Assembly (NCBI RefSeq): GCF_013385425.1
Contig: NZ_JACAQA010000018.1
Coordinates: 186,001-250,000, forward strand
DNA length: 64,000 nucleotides
From: Pseudomonas gingeri
GTDB taxonomy: Bacteria > Pseudomonadota > Gammaproteobacteria > Pseudomonadales > Pseudomonadaceae
Reading direction: 5' to 3'
Position 1 is the stretch's first letter. The number at the start of each line of letters is the position of its first letter. Under the pieces are notes generated by a model, which worked only from the letters and a program-made list of their open reading frames with translations, ran no database searches and was not told the DNA's origin. Positions 55,511-63,030 of this stretch are shown here, in pieces. The position numbers were made by a program, and so were the translations under genes.

Positions 55511-57115
55511 ATGCCCTATGCAGTCGGCTACGCGCGTTTCTCCAGCGCAAAACAAGGTTCAGGCACAAGCCTAGAACGGCAGCAAGAAATGATAGCCAAG
55601 TGGATTGGTGAAAACCCCGAGTATAAAATCTACCCAAAGACATTTGAAGATCTAGGACGCTCTGCATCTAAAGGTGATCATTTAAAGCATGGATTTGGAA
55701 AACTCCAAGAAGCTATTGAGCTTAAAGAGATTGGCGAAGGCGACGTTATTTTGGTTGAAGCAATTGACCGAATTGGGCGCCTACCAGAACTAAAGATGTT
55801 CTCACTAATAAATCAAATTATCGAGGCTGGCGTACGAATCATAACACTGCAAGATGAAACAGTTTATGGCCCAATCATTACTGCGGGTCAAATCTGGTTG
55901 CTTCTAGGAAAAGTACAACAAGCCTTCACATATAGCCAAGAACTTGGAGGTCGGATCAAAAAAAGCTATACAATCCGTGAACAAATGGCCAGAAAAGGAC
56001 TAATCCCAAAAAGAAGAACACCCATTTGGCTAAACACCGATGGAACGTTAAAGGATGATATCGCAGCGGCAATGAAAACAGCTTTTGAAGATGCTCTGTC
56101 TGGCCTTGGGGAGCGTAGAATCCTCAAAAGATTGAAAGCAATGCATTCAGCGTTTGAAAAAAGCCATCCAGCCAGCGTCAGGAAATGGCTAACAAACAAA
56201 ACCGCAATCGGCTTTTGGCGCGAACACTTAATCTATCCACCAATTGTCAGCCAAGAACTGTTTTATCAAGTCCAAAGGTGCTTTGAAGAAGCTTACGTAC
56301 CAGCTTCATCACCAACCAAACACTTTCTGTCCGGGCTTGTGAAATGCGGAAACTGTGGTTCGTCTTTTCAAGTGAAGGTCAACAAGTCTAGCCCCAATAG
56401 CATGCACTGCTCGGCACGAGCAATACATGGTATTGATCGATGCGAAAACGGCACATCTTTTCCTGTACCGGTATTATTGCATATTTGCCATGACACTGCG
56501 ACACTCGCAGTGGAAAACGCCTTACAGAACATCGAACTTTCAAAAACCAAGAAGCAAAGCATAATTCTCGAAGGCCGGTTAAATGACATTGCAAAAAAAA
56601 TTACAAACCTGATGGATTCCCTAGAACAGTATGGACCTGTACCAGAGCTTGACATTCAAATAAAACTACTCCTTTCCGAGAGAACAAAACTGGAAAACGA
56701 AAAACTTTATTTGGCTGAAGACGATACAGTCAATACAAGCAACTATGAAAATGCGTGGGACTATCAACATGAATTGATTGAAGATGACCCAATGCGTCTA
56801 AACGCACTGCTTCAATCTGTGGGTTATCAAATCAAATGTTATGCCAATCGTAGCATACTAGCAAACACCATTGGTAACGAACTGAGCAAATCCACATACA
56901 TAAACTACAATAGAAAAATTCAAGCGTACCGTCTTCTCGTAAACGGTAATATTTACAACATAGCAAACAGAGAAGGTACTTTTACCAAAGAACGACTCAG
57001 GACTTTCGAAGAAATGCTGCGAGCACAAAGGGAAGGAACTGCACTTTATAAAGAGGTGCAATTACCCCCAGAGCAACAGGAGATGTATGACTTTCTCGAA
57101 TCACTTGAAGGCTAA
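55511..57115 (+). CDS. large serine recombinase (integrase)
   Basis: The 534-aa protein has an N-terminal resolvase domain (YARFSSAKQ with the nucleophile serine, DRIGRLPELKMFSLINQ), a Recombinase domain, a zinc ribbon (KCGNCGSSF ... MHCSARAIHGIDRC, about residues 277-312) and a coiled-coil-rich C-terminus. This is the large serine integrase layout used by phages and integrative elements. Codon use is clearly AT-richer than the flanking chromosome. It is the first gene inside the element, next to the truncated miaE, and is presumably responsible for the insertion. Confidence 0.92.
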   Translation: MPYAVGYARFSSAKQGSGTSLERQQEMIAKWIGENPEYKIYPKTFEDLGRSASKGDHLKHGFGKLQEAIELKEIGEGDVILVEAIDRIGRLPELKMFSLINQIIEAGVRIITLQDETVYGPIITAGQIWLLLGKVQQAFTYSQELGGRIKKSYTIREQMARKGLIPKRRTPIWLNTDGTLKDDIAAAMKTAFEDALSGLGERRILKRLKAMHSAFEKSHPASVRKWLTNKTAIGFWREHLIYPPIVSQELFYQVQRCFEEAYVPASSPTKHFLSGLVKCGNCGSSFQVKVNKSSPNSMHCSARAIHGIDRCENGTSFPVPVLLHICHDTATLAVENALQNIELSKTKKQSIILEGRLNDIAKKITNLMDSLEQYGPVPELDIQIKLLLSERTKLENEKLYLAEDDTVNTSNYENAWDYQHELIEDDPMRLNALLQSVGYQIKCYANRSILANTIGNELSKSTYINYNRKIQAYRLLVNGNIYNIANREGTFTKERLRTFEEMLRAQREGTALYKEVQLPPEQQEMYDFLESLEG

Positions 57116-57483
57116 TCGACACCTCCGCCCCTCGTCTTCGCATATAACCACGTAAAGCTATCGTCCATCGTGGGAAACTATCTTTCCGTTGGGGTGGTCG
57201 CGCTCCCTGCAAATAATTGTATAGAAGTCAAAAGCACGATTTTTTTCGTACCCAGACTACGGTCAGGGAAGATTTGACTTGCAAACACCCCAATATCCCC
57301 CCAAACCCATGCACTGCTGGGTGCTGGTTATGTTTCGTGGGCGGGATCTTTATTTCTCTGTCCACTCTGGACATGGCATCTAGTGTGACAGAGTTAAATG
57401 CAGGGAGCGGCTTGGTGGTTACTAAAATTAAAGGTGCTCTTTCATGCATCCAACTAGGAAATAGGTCTGAATAAAAATCTACC
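57116..57483. other. intergenic stretch, no convincing gene
   Basis: The 368 bases between the recombinase and the Gp2-like gene are of mixed composition. A TTG-started 85-codon frame (57217-57474) exists but has no ribosome-binding site and no recognisable motif; I do not count it. The region probably holds the promoter of the next gene. Confidence 0.4.
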
Positions 57484-58206
57484 ATGTCAGAAAATAAAAA
57501 ATATTACTCCCAGGCTCGTTTTATGGGAGTTCCAATCAAGTGCGGGGTTTTATACCCGTCGATCACCAAGATTCTAGAAGAATTGTATGTGATGATTTAC
57601 GAGGGTACAAAAGCCTACCCTAGGCCACGCGGTTACCATGTCCGGCTTAGGTTTACGAAAAAAATGACTAGCCGCACATTCAGTGCCCGTCTTTCTACTT
57701 TTTTCCAAAGAAAGTCTGGTTACGTGCCACTACGTTTGACGGTTGTGGAATGCGATGAAGACGATGAAGGATTACATCATCACTTCGCTATAATATTGAA
57801 TGATAGGTTAGATCGGAGATCAAGTTTACAACATTTTATGGCACGACTCTTGGCTGGAGGTTTTCTGGCCAACTATCAAGTAGTCTGCCCTGATATTGAC
57901 GCTTATGGGCATCACCTTCGAACCATAGAAGAAAAAGATAGCTACTTTGAATGGATGAGCTATCTGGCGAAGGTCTATACAAAGCCTGAGCATGGCCAAA
58001 TTTTGAGCCCCTGCCGCGCTGTCAGTCGTGCATTGAAGGAATGGAAACTCGCCGGCAAGCCTGACTTGCGAAAACAGCTACTCGATCAGGCTATGAAAGA
58101 TAGCGTGACGACTGTTGATATTCTTGAATTTATGCAGCCGCTTGATATATCGCTAACAACTATCATGCCCCATGCAGCCCCTGTCGCGCTGCCTGAGGCG
58201 ATTTAA
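57484..58206 (+). CDS. inovirus Gp2 / YagK-YfjJ-like protein
   Basis: The 240-aa protein matches the pattern of the inovirus-type Gp2/YfjJ family: a central YHVRLRFTKK strand, the GLHHHFAIILN histidine-rich block and the strongly typical YFEWMSYLAKVYTKPEHG near residue 160. These proteins occur in filamentous phages and in satellite-like islands (CP4-57/P4 type) and are thought to act in replication. No other filamentous phage gene is visible here. The gene starts at the ATG at 57484. Family placement is from motif memory; the biochemical role is unproven. Confidence 0.65.
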   Translation: MSENKKYYSQARFMGVPIKCGVLYPSITKILEELYVMIYEGTKAYPRPRGYHVRLRFTKKMTSRTFSARLSTFFQRKSGYVPLRLTVVECDEDDEGLHHHFAIILNDRLDRRSSLQHFMARLLAGGFLANYQVVCPDIDAYGHHLRTIEEKDSYFEWMSYLAKVYTKPEHGQILSPCRAVSRALKEWKLAGKPDLRKQLLDQAMKDSVTTVDILEFMQPLDISLTTIMPHAAPVALPEAI

Positions 58207-58398
58207 GCGACTACCCTATGGACTGCATTGTTTTTATCTTTCAGCCTTCCAGTTGTGATTATAGGCGGCTCTGGAGGCCCTGTATTTCTTGATTCTGTAC
58301 CATATTGATGTGGCCTACAGTAAAAACTGCCAACCGACTCAAGTGTAAATCTAATTCGATATTAGGTTCCTCACACCAACCCAAGGAAAACCAGAGTA

Positions 58399-58581
58399 AT
58401 GCAACCAATCATACAAGTAATTAAGAATGAAATCACATACGAAGAAGGATTGCTAATACACCCGGATATTAGCGAAAGCCGCAAGTGCTCTTCACAGCCT
58501 AGACTGAAACGAAGAAACAAGGCACAACCGCCATCTAGTGACCGGCAATCGATTTCACTGGAGTCTTTTATGGAGGATTGA
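58399..58581 (+). CDS. small hypothetical protein
   Basis: A 60-codon frame (MQPIIQVIKNEITYEEGLLI) with AAGGA about 11 bases upstream. The second half is basic (RLKRRNK). No family recognised. The 192-base gap before it carries no other feature. Confidence 0.4.
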   Translation: MQPIIQVIKNEITYEEGLLIHPDISESRKCSSQPRLKRRNKAQPPSSDRQSISLESFMED

Positions 58582-58652
58582 CAAGGCGGATGTATTTGAT
58601 TTTTCTATAAAGGGCAAGCGAATACGTGATGAACAACTGATTAGCCGTTGAA

Positions 58653-58672
58653 ACGTTTTCTTTGACGTTAGA
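58653..58672 (+). repeat. island 3' module, copy 1
   Basis: ACGTTTTCTTTGACGTTAGA at 58653-58672 recurs with one mismatch at 60612-60631. Upstream, AATACGTG precedes both (32 and 35 bases before), and downstream both continue with an AATAAC and A-CAT-TTTC pattern. The rest of the 478-base gap 58582-59059 holds only this module and one tiny frame at 58788. Confidence 0.6.
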
Positions 58673-58787
58673 GGCGTTATGGCCTAATAACAAAAACCCG
58701 AACATTTTTCTGTGTCACATGGATGATGTCATACGATTAACCCAAGGGAACTGGTTTTCCTCATCGTTGTGTTTAAAGCCATAGCTA

Positions 58788-58928
58788 ATGGGAAAACACC
58801 TGTTCTATGCAAGCCAGCAGTTACGCAATCATGCACCGGGGACAGACAAAACTCCCATCTATCAAGACGAAAACCGAATTCCATTGGTGAATGTTCATGA
58901 TGCCGCCTCTTATGTAACTTTAATTTAG
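58788..58928 (+). CDS. possible 46-codon small gene
   Basis: ATG at 58788 opens MGKHLFYASQQLRNHAPGTD and ends VHDAASYVTLI. Amino-acid make-up looks protein-like, but no clear ribosome-binding site is present. Not recognised; could be chance. Confidence 0.22.
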   Translation: MGKHLFYASQQLRNHAPGTDKTPIYQDENRIPLVNVHDAASYVTLI

Positions 58929-59059
58929 AGCGGTCCATTATTCGGAAGATTCAAGACTGGCCAATTAACAGTCTTGTCCATGCATTTGGATTTACCATTC
59001 TAAACTTTTAACCAGTAGGCACCAGCTTACATAAAAATTTTAATATATATCGAGCCATA

Positions 59060-59329
59060 ATGACAAATAAACGAAATACAGACCGCACATTCTCAGTGCG
59101 AAGCTATAGTCCAATGATCACAAGATTTCAGAGGCTATTCCAATATAACAAAGTTCATTTCCTTTTGGCTGAAATGCTTAACCCTACAGAAATGAATTTC
59201 ATTTATAACCTTCTTGCATCGGCTGAAGCGGAAAAAAACTTTATTCCCAGCAACGCGCAAGGCCGATGGGCTTCGGAAATCTTAATTAAGATAGATACGG
59301 CCAGAATAAAAAACTGTGCACGAAAGTAA
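59060..59329 (+). CDS. hypothetical protein
   Basis: The 89-aa frame (MTNKRNTDRTFSVRSYSPMI) is basic and without signal peptide or membrane helix; a helical middle (FLLAEMLNPTEMNFIYNLLASAE split over residues 31-54) is predicted from pattern. The upstream region is very AT-rich with no strong ribosome-binding site. Not recognised. Confidence 0.45.
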   Translation: MTNKRNTDRTFSVRSYSPMITRFQRLFQYNKVHFLLAEMLNPTEMNFIYNLLASAEAEKNFIPSNAQGRWASEILIKIDTARIKNCARK

Positions 59330-59373
59330 AGTCGTGGCGCTCAAAGAATAGTATCTCAACTATTGAAGCTTTG

Positions 59374-59449
59374 GACATCAAGTAATTACATGATGTCTCA
59401 GCCATTAAGATAATGCCGCCTACGGACGTCTAGTTTGCGACGTGAGGCG
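59374..59449 (+). other. structured intergenic segment, possible RNA
   Basis: In the 417-base gap 59330-59746, GACATCA (59374-59380) pairs with TGATGTC (59391-59397). A second, nested stem follows: CGCCT (59417-59421) with AGGCG (59445-59449), enclosing ACGTC (59426-59430) with GACGT (59439-59443). The next 110 bases are G-rich on this strand and contain no open frame. Promoter and function are unknown. Confidence 0.3.
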
Positions 59450-59746
59450 TTTTGTATGGGTAGGCAGTGGGCTGTACTGGTTAGGCCTCCCGAATGCCGC
59501 CGTGGCGATTGTAGGTGGGTGCGGTTTGCGGGATTGGTTTGTAAGTAAGGGGGCGTCATCTGCATTGAAAAGCAATTGACGTTACCGCCTAGCCTAAATC
59601 CGATATTTACCTACCAGCAAGGATCAATGCAAGAGCTTTACCGTTTGAGAATTCGATTAGCATAAATGAGTGCATAGAGCCCTGTACAATCATCGGGCCA
59701 TCACTGTAAGATGATGGCATCATCCCTCCAATACATAGGAAACGAC

Positions 59747-60544
59747 ATGTTGATTAAAACAATGTTTGCTGGATGCATCGTTGGTATGGCGATGATGACA
59801 AATGCATTTGCTGAAATTACCAATAAATCTGGTGACTTTGATGCAGGCCCATTTCGGGATATGGTAAATGCCGGCCTTATGTGCAAGAGTGCAGATACTC
59901 TGTTTGAGTTTTATGAAAAAGTCCCACCCGAGGAACAAGGACGTGAAAAATTCGTCGATTCGTTTTTAAAGCAGCATTTAAGTAAAGGAGATTGTTGGGA
60001 GGTCCGACCATCCAGCGCATTTCTCACTGGTTTTCGCTACGCCGATGTAAAACGAGCGGATAAAAAACTCCCATCGGTGGTGATAATCCCCCGCATCGTT
60101 GTTAGTGGTCGGGTTGGTTTTATCTTGCCGATTACACTGCGCATGAATCTCCCTGATGTTGCACAAGCGATAAAACAAAAAAATGAAGAACGTGGCTGGC
60201 CTGCAATTCAAATAGGTGACGATCCTACACCGGATTCAAATTCCGATGAGACAGCCGATAACTTTTTTGATCTAATCAGGGCGCGAGCTTCTGAAGGTTG
60301 GGCTCGCCCACCGTCATCACGCAATGGTATGACCGTTGTGCTACAGATCGAGATGTTGCAGGATGGCACGGTGAAGTCAGTCAGTGTCGCCAAGTCCAGT
60401 GGTGATGCCCCATACGATGCCTCGGCGGTGGCTGCGATCAAAAACATTGGCCGCCTGACAGAAATGCAGAATCTGAAGCCGAGTGATTTCCAACCCTACC
60501 GCTCATTCAAGATGACCTTCACACCTGAGGATCTAGCGCTTTGA
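59747..60544 (+). CDS. secreted protein with C-terminal TolA domain III
   Basis: The 265-aa product starts at the ATG at 59747 (AGGA eight bases upstream) with a Sec signal peptide (MLIKTMFAGCIVGMAMMTNAFA, cleavage before EIT). Residues 23-150 form an unrecognised region with two cysteines (LMCKS, GDCWE). Residues about 175-265 are almost a complete TolA domain III: ARPPSSRNGMTVVLQIEMLQ, SSGDAPYDASAVAAIKNIGR and the end FTPEDLAL closely match Pseudomonas TolA. The TolA membrane anchor and long helical domain II are absent, so the protein should be free in the periplasm. Native domain III binds TolB/Pal-side partners and is the docking site of filamentous phage and some bacteriocins; a decoy or interference role is my inference. 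It may alternatively be an accessory Tol component. Confidence 0.8.
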   Translation: MLIKTMFAGCIVGMAMMTNAFAEITNKSGDFDAGPFRDMVNAGLMCKSADTLFEFYEKVPPEEQGREKFVDSFLKQHLSKGDCWEVRPSSAFLTGFRYADVKRADKKLPSVVIIPRIVVSGRVGFILPITLRMNLPDVAQAIKQKNEERGWPAIQIGDDPTPDSNSDETADNFFDLIRARASEGWARPPSSRNGMTVVLQIEMLQDGTVKSVSVAKSSGDAPYDASAVAAIKNIGRLTEMQNLKPSDFQPYRSFKMTFTPEDLAL

Positions 60545-60611
60545 TATAATGGGCTCTTGTGATCAACTGCACTCGAAATACGTGCGGGAACATCGAGGGT
60601 TGGTCGTCCAC

Positions 60612-60631
60612 ACGTTTTCTTTGATGTTAGA
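60612..60631 (+). repeat. island 3' module, copy 2
   Basis: Second copy of the 20-base motif of 58653 (T instead of C at one position), placed 68 bases after the TolA-domain gene and just before a terminator hairpin. Confidence 0.6.
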
Positions 60632-60654
60632 AATCCCTATAATCAAATAACCAG

Positions 60655-60682
60655 AGCCCCAGCATCTTTCCATTGGGGCTTT
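60655..60682 (+). terminator. terminator after the TolA-domain gene
   Basis: AGCCCCA (60655-60661) pairs with TGGGGCT (60674-60680), followed by TT. It separates the TolA-domain gene from the convergent membrane-protein gene. Confidence 0.7.
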
Positions 60683-60703
60683 GACTATCAGTCCCTTCTG
60701 CTT

Positions 60704-60982
60704 CTACCTAAACATAGAAAGAATAAGAACCGACGCCGCCGTCACAATCGCCGATGCAGCGGACCATTTGACCGACCGAAGGAATGTGGATTTGCTTGCG
60801 ATGCCGAACCTAAACCCAAGCACCCAAAGTCGCCAAACGTTACAGGTGTAAAGCACTGTTGGAAGCACGATAGCAGCAAGTATCCAAAACAAAATGTCTG
60901 GATCCTGATGGGCCTTAGTTCCGGCGAATGCAAACGGCACATACCCAACGACAACAAGCAATATTGCAAATGCTTTTTTCAT
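60704..60982 (-). CDS. small membrane protein
   Basis: The 92-aa product starts MKKAFAILLVVVGYVPFAFA, which could be a signal peptide or first helix. Two further hydrophobic segments follow (ILFWILAAIVLPTVLYTC; ASAIVTAASVLILSMF) with a basic stretch between them. I start at the ATG at 60982; a TTG lies two codons upstream. It converges on the TolA-domain gene and runs in the same direction as the secreted DUF4352-like gene. Not recognised beyond topology. Confidence 0.6.
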   Translation of the reverse strand: MKKAFAILLVVVGYVPFAFAGTKAHQDPDILFWILAAIVLPTVLYTCNVWRLWVLGFRFGIASKSTFLRSVKWSAASAIVTAASVLILSMFR

Positions 60983-61034
60983 AATCAATTCTCACAAATA
61001 AAAGGGTCGAAAACAAAACATGGTATAAAAACTG

Positions 61035-61622
61035 TCAGATTGATCCGCAAGACACCGTAACATCAGTGGATCTGTCATCGGGTTGCCAAACTACTTTGCC
61101 CGTCAAATCGACGGGAATTCTGTAGATAAGCTTGGTGCGATAGCTAATCAATGGATTCAACGCTTCAGATAGAACGCCAAATCCGTCTCCAGCGACCATT
61201 TCAAACTTATCAAACTTATAAGTCTTCCCACCTTTATGAATCATTACACTGCCAGGCGACATATACCTGGCAGTAGTCGAAATGTTTTTGAAACTTGCGC
61301 TGAGAACCAGGAATTTTGAACCCGCCCAGGATTTCGGCTCTAAGAACTGATTCTGCATTACGATCTTCCGACGTGCTACACAACCATTCGCAGCCACCCG
61401 AAGTCCGCCTACACTCACGGAATTGCTTTTAGGATTTAAAAGCTGCTTTTGATAGGCCGCATCATCATGAACCGTTTTGTCAAAATTCTCTTTGTCGACA
61501 TCGGCCCATGCATTGATCACAACAAAGGCCAGTCCGCAGAACGCCAATTGGCTGGTCACCTTTTTCCTGACACCCGTCAGATGGGCCAGCGGCATGCTGA
61601 GAATTGCGGTGTAGAGCTTCAT
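61035..61622 (-). CDS. secreted or anchored DUF4352-like protein
   Basis: The 195-aa product has an N-terminal hydrophobic helix (LAFCGLAFVVINAWADV) with a cleavable AWA site, so export is likely. The C-terminal half resembles the immunoglobulin-like DUF4352 fold (FLVLSASFKNISTTARY, KTYKFDKFEMV, KLIYRIPVD). Two cysteines remain in the mature part. It is divergent from the XRE regulator across a perfect 16-base palindrome. Function unknown; a cell-envelope role is inferred from export. Confidence 0.65.
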   Translation of the reverse strand: MKLYTAILSMPLAHLTGVRKKVTSQLAFCGLAFVVINAWADVDKENFDKTVHDDAAYQKQLLNPKSNSVSVGGLRVAANGCVARRKIVMQNQFLEPKSWAGSKFLVLSASFKNISTTARYMSPGSVMIHKGGKTYKFDKFEMVAGDGFGVLSEALNPLISYRTKLIYRIPVDLTGKVVWQPDDRSTDVTVSCGSI

Positions 61623-61658
61623 TAAGCACCTCAGTAGCTGTGATTTTAACGTCAGAAT

Positions 61659-61674
61659 TCACAGTATACTGTGA
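61659..61674. promoter_or_regulatory. operator palindrome between DUF4352-like gene and XRE regulator
   Basis: TCACAGTATACTGTGA is a perfect 16-base palindrome. It lies 37 bases upstream of the minus-strand start (61622) and 57 bases upstream of the XRE start (61731). An XRE dimer binding here would control both directions. Confidence 0.72.
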
Positions 61675-61730
61675 GGACGTATCGACAGCCATCCCCGACA
61701 GTGACCCGTCTTTGAGATGGGGCTGCGAAT

Positions 61731-61964
61731 GTGGATATCGGCTTAGCTTTCGGAAAGGTATTGCGCCAAAAACGTAAGGAAGCGGGACTGACTCAAGAGC
61801 AGCTTGCACATGACGCTGATGTACAGCGTAACTATGTCAGCCTGATAGAACGCGGCATTCACTACCCTACGATTGCGGTACTGTTCAAGCTCGCGAACGC
61901 CTTGAAATGCCCACCGTCCGAATTGATATCCGATTTGGAAAGGATGCTGGATCAGCAACCGTGA
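61731..61964 (+). CDS. XRE-family HTH regulator
   Basis: The 77-aa protein is almost entirely a Cro/CI-type HTH (GKVLRQKRKEAGLTQEQLAHDADVQRNYVSLIERG). The size and form are like the C-proteins and small island repressors. The start is GTG at 61731, with GGGG about eight bases upstream. It probably binds the palindrome at 61659 and regulates itself and the divergent secreted-protein gene. The 311-base gap after it contains only the resolvase-side inverted repeat. Confidence 0.88.
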   Translation: MDIGLAFGKVLRQKRKEAGLTQEQLAHDADVQRNYVSLIERGIHYPTIAVLFKLANALKCPPSELISDLERMLDQQP

Positions 61965-62190
61965 CCCTCTTTGCTGATCCGATGACTTCGCTTGCCCTTC
62001 AACCGCTCACCCTGTGCAGACAGTCCGCTGCTTTCGCTGGGTGTCAGTATCCCGTATTGATGAAGATCCTTTCGTCCAAGATCAGCTATCAAAGAACTCT
62101 ACGCCACTAGAGCACCAATCGTCGCAAGCCTATATTCAATTGGGTACACCCCTGAGACTACAGACCAGTGAATACAGAATCCCCCATTAA

Positions 62191-62229
62191 ATCGTGTTCA
62201 ATAGGATTGATTTTGTTAATGAACACGAT
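62191..62229. repeat. inverted repeat upstream of the resolvase
   Basis: ATCGTGTTCA (62191-62200) is mirrored exactly by TGAACACGAT (62220-62229) around 19 AT-rich bases, 46 bases before the recombinase start. Size and symmetry fit a serine-recombinase crossover or res subsite. Confidence 0.6.
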
Positions 62230-62275
62230 CACACTCATAACATCTAGAAGCTAATGAATACAAAAGGTACAGAAA

Positions 62276-62818
62276 ATGGCAAATGTAGGTTACGTCAGGG
62301 TTTCATCGGTTGATCAAAACACCGCTCGCCAGTTGGACGGCGTGACTCTGGACCGGGTGTTTGAAGATAGGGTGTCGGGTGCGACGACAGATCGCCCTCA
62401 CCTACAAGAGATGCTGAAATTCATCCGTGAGGGCGACACCGTCCACATCCACTCTATCGACAGGCTGGCCCGGTCACTGGAAGACTTGCTGAAGCTGGTG
62501 AAGGATTTGAATACCAGGAAGATCAGCGTCCACTTTCACAAGGAGCAATTGCTGTTCACAGGTGAAGCCAACCCCATGCAGGAGTTGATGCTATCGCTGT
62601 TGGGTAGCGTTGCCCAGTTTGAACGAGCAATGATCAAGGAACGTCAGCGGGAGGGCATCGCCAAGGCGAAGGAAGCGGGCGTGTACAAAGGTCGTGCAAA
62701 GTCAGTTGATGACGCTGCGATCAGGGTTGCAATGCAAGCTGAGGGTGCATCGTTCCGCAAGGTGGCAAAGGCTTTGGATGTAAGTTTGAGCAGCGTGCAA
62801 AGGGCAATGAAAGCCTGA
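62276..62818 (+). CDS. small serine recombinase (resolvase/invertase family)
   Basis: The 180-aa enzyme has the complete catalytic domain (VGYVRVSSVDQNTARQLDG with the nucleophile serine, HSIDRLARSLEDLLKLV, SLLGSVAQFERAMIKERQREGI) and a C-terminal HTH (GASFRKVAKALDVSLSSVQRAM). It differs from the large recombinase at 55511 and would resolve or invert DNA at sites like the inverted repeat directly upstream. A GCCCGC-TACG-GCGGGC hairpin follows the stop. Confidence 0.93.
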   Translation: MANVGYVRVSSVDQNTARQLDGVTLDRVFEDRVSGATTDRPHLQEMLKFIREGDTVHIHSIDRLARSLEDLLKLVKDLNTRKISVHFHKEQLLFTGEANPMQELMLSLLGSVAQFERAMIKERQREGIAKAKEAGVYKGRAKSVDDAAIRVAMQAEGASFRKVAKALDVSLSSVQRAMKA

Positions 62819-62836
62819 TTGTACTGTGTCTCAATG

Positions 62837-62855
62837 GCCCGCTACGGCGGGCTTT
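62837..62855 (+). terminator. terminator after the resolvase gene
   Basis: GCCCGC (62837-62842) and GCGGGC (62847-62852) form a stem with loop TACG, followed by TTT. Beyond it, up to 63030, I see no gene. Confidence 0.75.
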
Positions 62856-63030
62856 GTGCTGTCTGGCGTCAAGGTATTGCCCTGCGTCTGTAGAGTTTCA
62901 GAAGCAAGATCAGCGGCACCCCATGCTATGAGGTCATTTTGAATTCAAGACCAAATAGTCCAGATGCCATCTGGCCGCGCTCAACACCACCTTAAAATTG
63001 AGCGTTAATGCACAGATGCTTTTTCCGTAC

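Noticed and set aside
57217..57474. 85-codon frame starting with TTG upstream of the Gp2-like gene
   Set aside because: No ribosome-binding site, no recognisable motif, and it overlaps the likely promoter region of the next gene.
58729..58938. 69-codon minus-strand frame in the island
   Set aside because: It overlaps the more protein-like 46-codon plus-strand frame and has no start signal; neither is firmly supported.
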